A DNA stretch of 13,658 nt, taken from positions 1 through 13,658 of the forward strand of contig JBBRPG010000106.1 in NCBI GenBank assembly GCA_038228485.1. Direction: 5' to 3'. Shown in pieces: positions 12,590 to 13,658 of the stretch (position 1 is its first letter; each line of letters starts with the position of its first letter). The notes under the pieces are model-generated. The model was not told the origin of the DNA, searched no databases, and saw nothing but the letters and a program-made list of their open reading frames with translations. A program made the position numbers and the translations under genes. The DNA is from DATARH01 sp038228485 (GTDB taxonomy: Bacteria; Pseudomonadota; Alphaproteobacteria; ATCC43930; CGMCC-115725).

Positions 12590-13658
12590 TCAGGCCGCCA
12601 TCGCGTCTTCGAGGATCATCGCGGCGCATTTCTCGCCAATCATGATCGACGGCGCGTTGGTGTTGCCGCCCGGCACCTGCGGCATGATCGAGGCGTCGGC
12701 GACGCGCAGCCCCTTCAGCCCGTGCACCCGCAGCCGCGGGTCGACCACGCAATCCACGTCGCGCCCCATGCGGCAGGTGCCGACGGGGTGCAAATTGGAG
12801 ACGCCGCGCAGCCGGATTTCCTCGCGGATCTGGTCGTCGCTCTGGCAAGCCTCGCCGGGGATCACCTCCTCGACGACAAAGGGCTTCAGCGCCGGTTGCT
12901 CGGCGATCTTGCGGCTGAACCGGGTGCCGTAGATCAGCGCCTGGAAATCGTATTCGCTGGCGAGGAAGTTAAAGCGGATCGCCGGCGGCGCCAGCGGGTC
13001 GGGGCTCTTGATCTGCACCGTGCCGCGGCCCTCCGGGCGCAGATGCACCGGCGAGAAGGTAAAGGCCGAGAACGGGTGCGGCTTGATGCCCGTCCGCAGC
13101 CGCTCGAACGCGCTCCAGCCGAACATGTTGATCTGCAGATCGGGCTGTTCGAGGCGCGGGTCGCTCTTGACGAAGGCGCCGGCGTAGATGCCCGCGTTCG
13201 ACAAATGGCCCGAGCGGGTGAAGACGTACTGCACCCCCGAGGCCAGCTTCATCAGCGGGCTGGCGGCGAGGTCGTTGAGCGTCACCTTCTGCGAGCAGCG
13301 CCACACCAGATAGGTGTTGAAATGGTCGTGCAGGTGTTTGCCGACCCCCTCCATGTCGCGCACGAGCGGGATGCCGTGCTGCTGCAGCAGTTCGCCGGGC
13401 CCGACCCCGGATAGCTGCAACAGCTGCGGCGAACCGTAGACCCCGCCGGAGACGACGATCTCGCCCTTGGCCCAGGCGACTTGGCGGCCGTGCGGGGTGT
13501 TGTATTCGACCCCGACCGCGCGCTCGCCCTCGAAGACGATGCGGGTGGCGTGCGCCTCGGTGGCGATGGTGAGGTTGTGGCGGCCCTTGGCGGGACCGAG
13601 ATAGGCCCGCGCCGAGCTCCAGCGCCGGCGGTTGGTGGTGGTGGTCTGGTAATAGCCG
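12590..13658 (-). CDS. GMC-family FAD-dependent oxidoreductase (choline/alcohol dehydrogenase type), C-terminal part
   Basis: The frame is open from the right edge to the stop at 12590, giving the last 355 residues of a protein usually 530-560 long; the FAD-binding GxGxxG start lies outside. Visible signatures include G-Y-Y-Q-T-T-T at the edge, R-R-R-W-S-S-A-R-A-Y-L, then S-G-G-V-Y-G-S-P-Q-L-L-Q-L-S-G-V-G-P (the second GMC signature), and G-V-G-K-H-L-H-D-H. The catalytic H-P-V-G-T-C-R-M-G and P-G-G-N-T-N-A-P-S-I-M-I-G-E-K near the C terminus supply the His/Asn pair. The family oxidises alcohols, including choline, with FAD and passes electrons to the respiratory chain or oxygen; the substrate is not decidable. 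It is the most upstream visible gene of the minus-strand run leading into pheA. A TTG at 13420 is internal, not the start. Confidence 0.94.
   Translation of the reverse strand, partial: GYYQTTTTNRRRWSSARAYLGPAKGRHNLTIATEAHATRIVFEGERAVGVEYNTPHGRQVAWAKGEIVVSGGVYGSPQLLQLSGVGPGELLQQHGIPLVRDMEGVGKHLHDHFNTYLVWRCSQKVTLNDLAASPLMKLASGVQYVFTRSGHLSNAGIYAGAFVKSDPRLEQPDLQINMFGWSAFERLRTGIKPHPFSAFTFSPVHLRPEGRGTVQIKSPDPLAPPAIRFNFLASEYDFQALIYGTRFSRKIAEQPALKPFVVEEVIPGEACQSDDQIREEIRLRGVSNLHPVGTCRMGRDVDCVVDPRLRVHGLKGLRVADASIMPQVPGGNTNAPSIMIGEKCAAMILEDAMAA

Noticed and set aside
10630..12645. A 671-codon plus-strand open frame spanning the dehydrogenase and pheA genes
   Set aside because: It crosses two recognised genes on the other strand, has no recognisable motif and shows mirror-frame composition.

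Overview
This GC-rich window looks like the chromosome of an alphaproteobacterium. The clues are uniformly high GC in both coding frames and intergenic spacers, alternative TTG and GTG starts, a stand-alone prephenate dehydratase with the alphaproteobacterial ACT-domain motif variant, and GC-rich palindromic repeats of the kind scattered through such genomes. The assignment rests on protein character only. There are no rRNA, tRNA, phage, transposase or CRISPR features.

Positions 1-5598 hold an exopolysaccharide (EPS) export and assembly cluster, all on the minus strand. In transcription order it encodes a polyprenyl-phosphate sugar-1-phosphate transferase that starts the repeat unit (3982-5598), an outer-membrane export lipoprotein of the Wza type (3022-3705, TTG start), a Wzz/GumC-type inner-membrane chain-length/co-polymerase protein without a kinase domain (1567-2991), a family 4 glycosyltransferase (198-1454), and the first 31 codons of an ExeA-like AAA ATPase (1-95) cut by the window edge. 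Such ATPases accompany EPS loci, including those linked to exosortase/PEP-CTERM systems. A large imperfect hairpin separates the sugar transferase from the wza-like gene.

A divergent AT-rich spacer (5599-5825) leads to a complete secreted gamma-glutamyltransferase, ggt (5826-7574, plus strand). Next comes a composite palindromic element (7584-7714). On the minus strand follows a WYL/YafY-type regulator that has lost its start and most of its DNA-binding helix-turn-helix (7724-8314). Its probable operator still sits before a tight plus-strand run: a 67-residue protein of unknown function (8381-8584), a cupin-like protein (8611-9033) and a GNAT acetyltransferase (9030-9461, 4-base overlap).

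From 9473 to the right edge everything is again on the minus strand. In transcription order these are a GMC-family FAD oxidoreductase (partial, 12590-13658), prephenate dehydratase pheA (11701-12561), a malate/L-lactate dehydrogenase-family oxidoreductase (10624-11691), a methylmalonyl-CoA-epimerase-like VOC protein (10049-10468) and a small cysteine-rich lipoprotein (9473-9907). The first three are closely packed (28- and 9-base gaps). The last two are each preceded by a copy of a REP-like inverted repeat with GNRA-type tetraloops. These repeats create open frames that falsely extend both genes at the N terminus.

No clear new multi-gene system is visible. The best leads are the decapitated regulator with its orphan operator and unknown small gene, the repeated leader in that operon, and the palindromic elements. 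There is no gene-free stretch longer than 300 bases.
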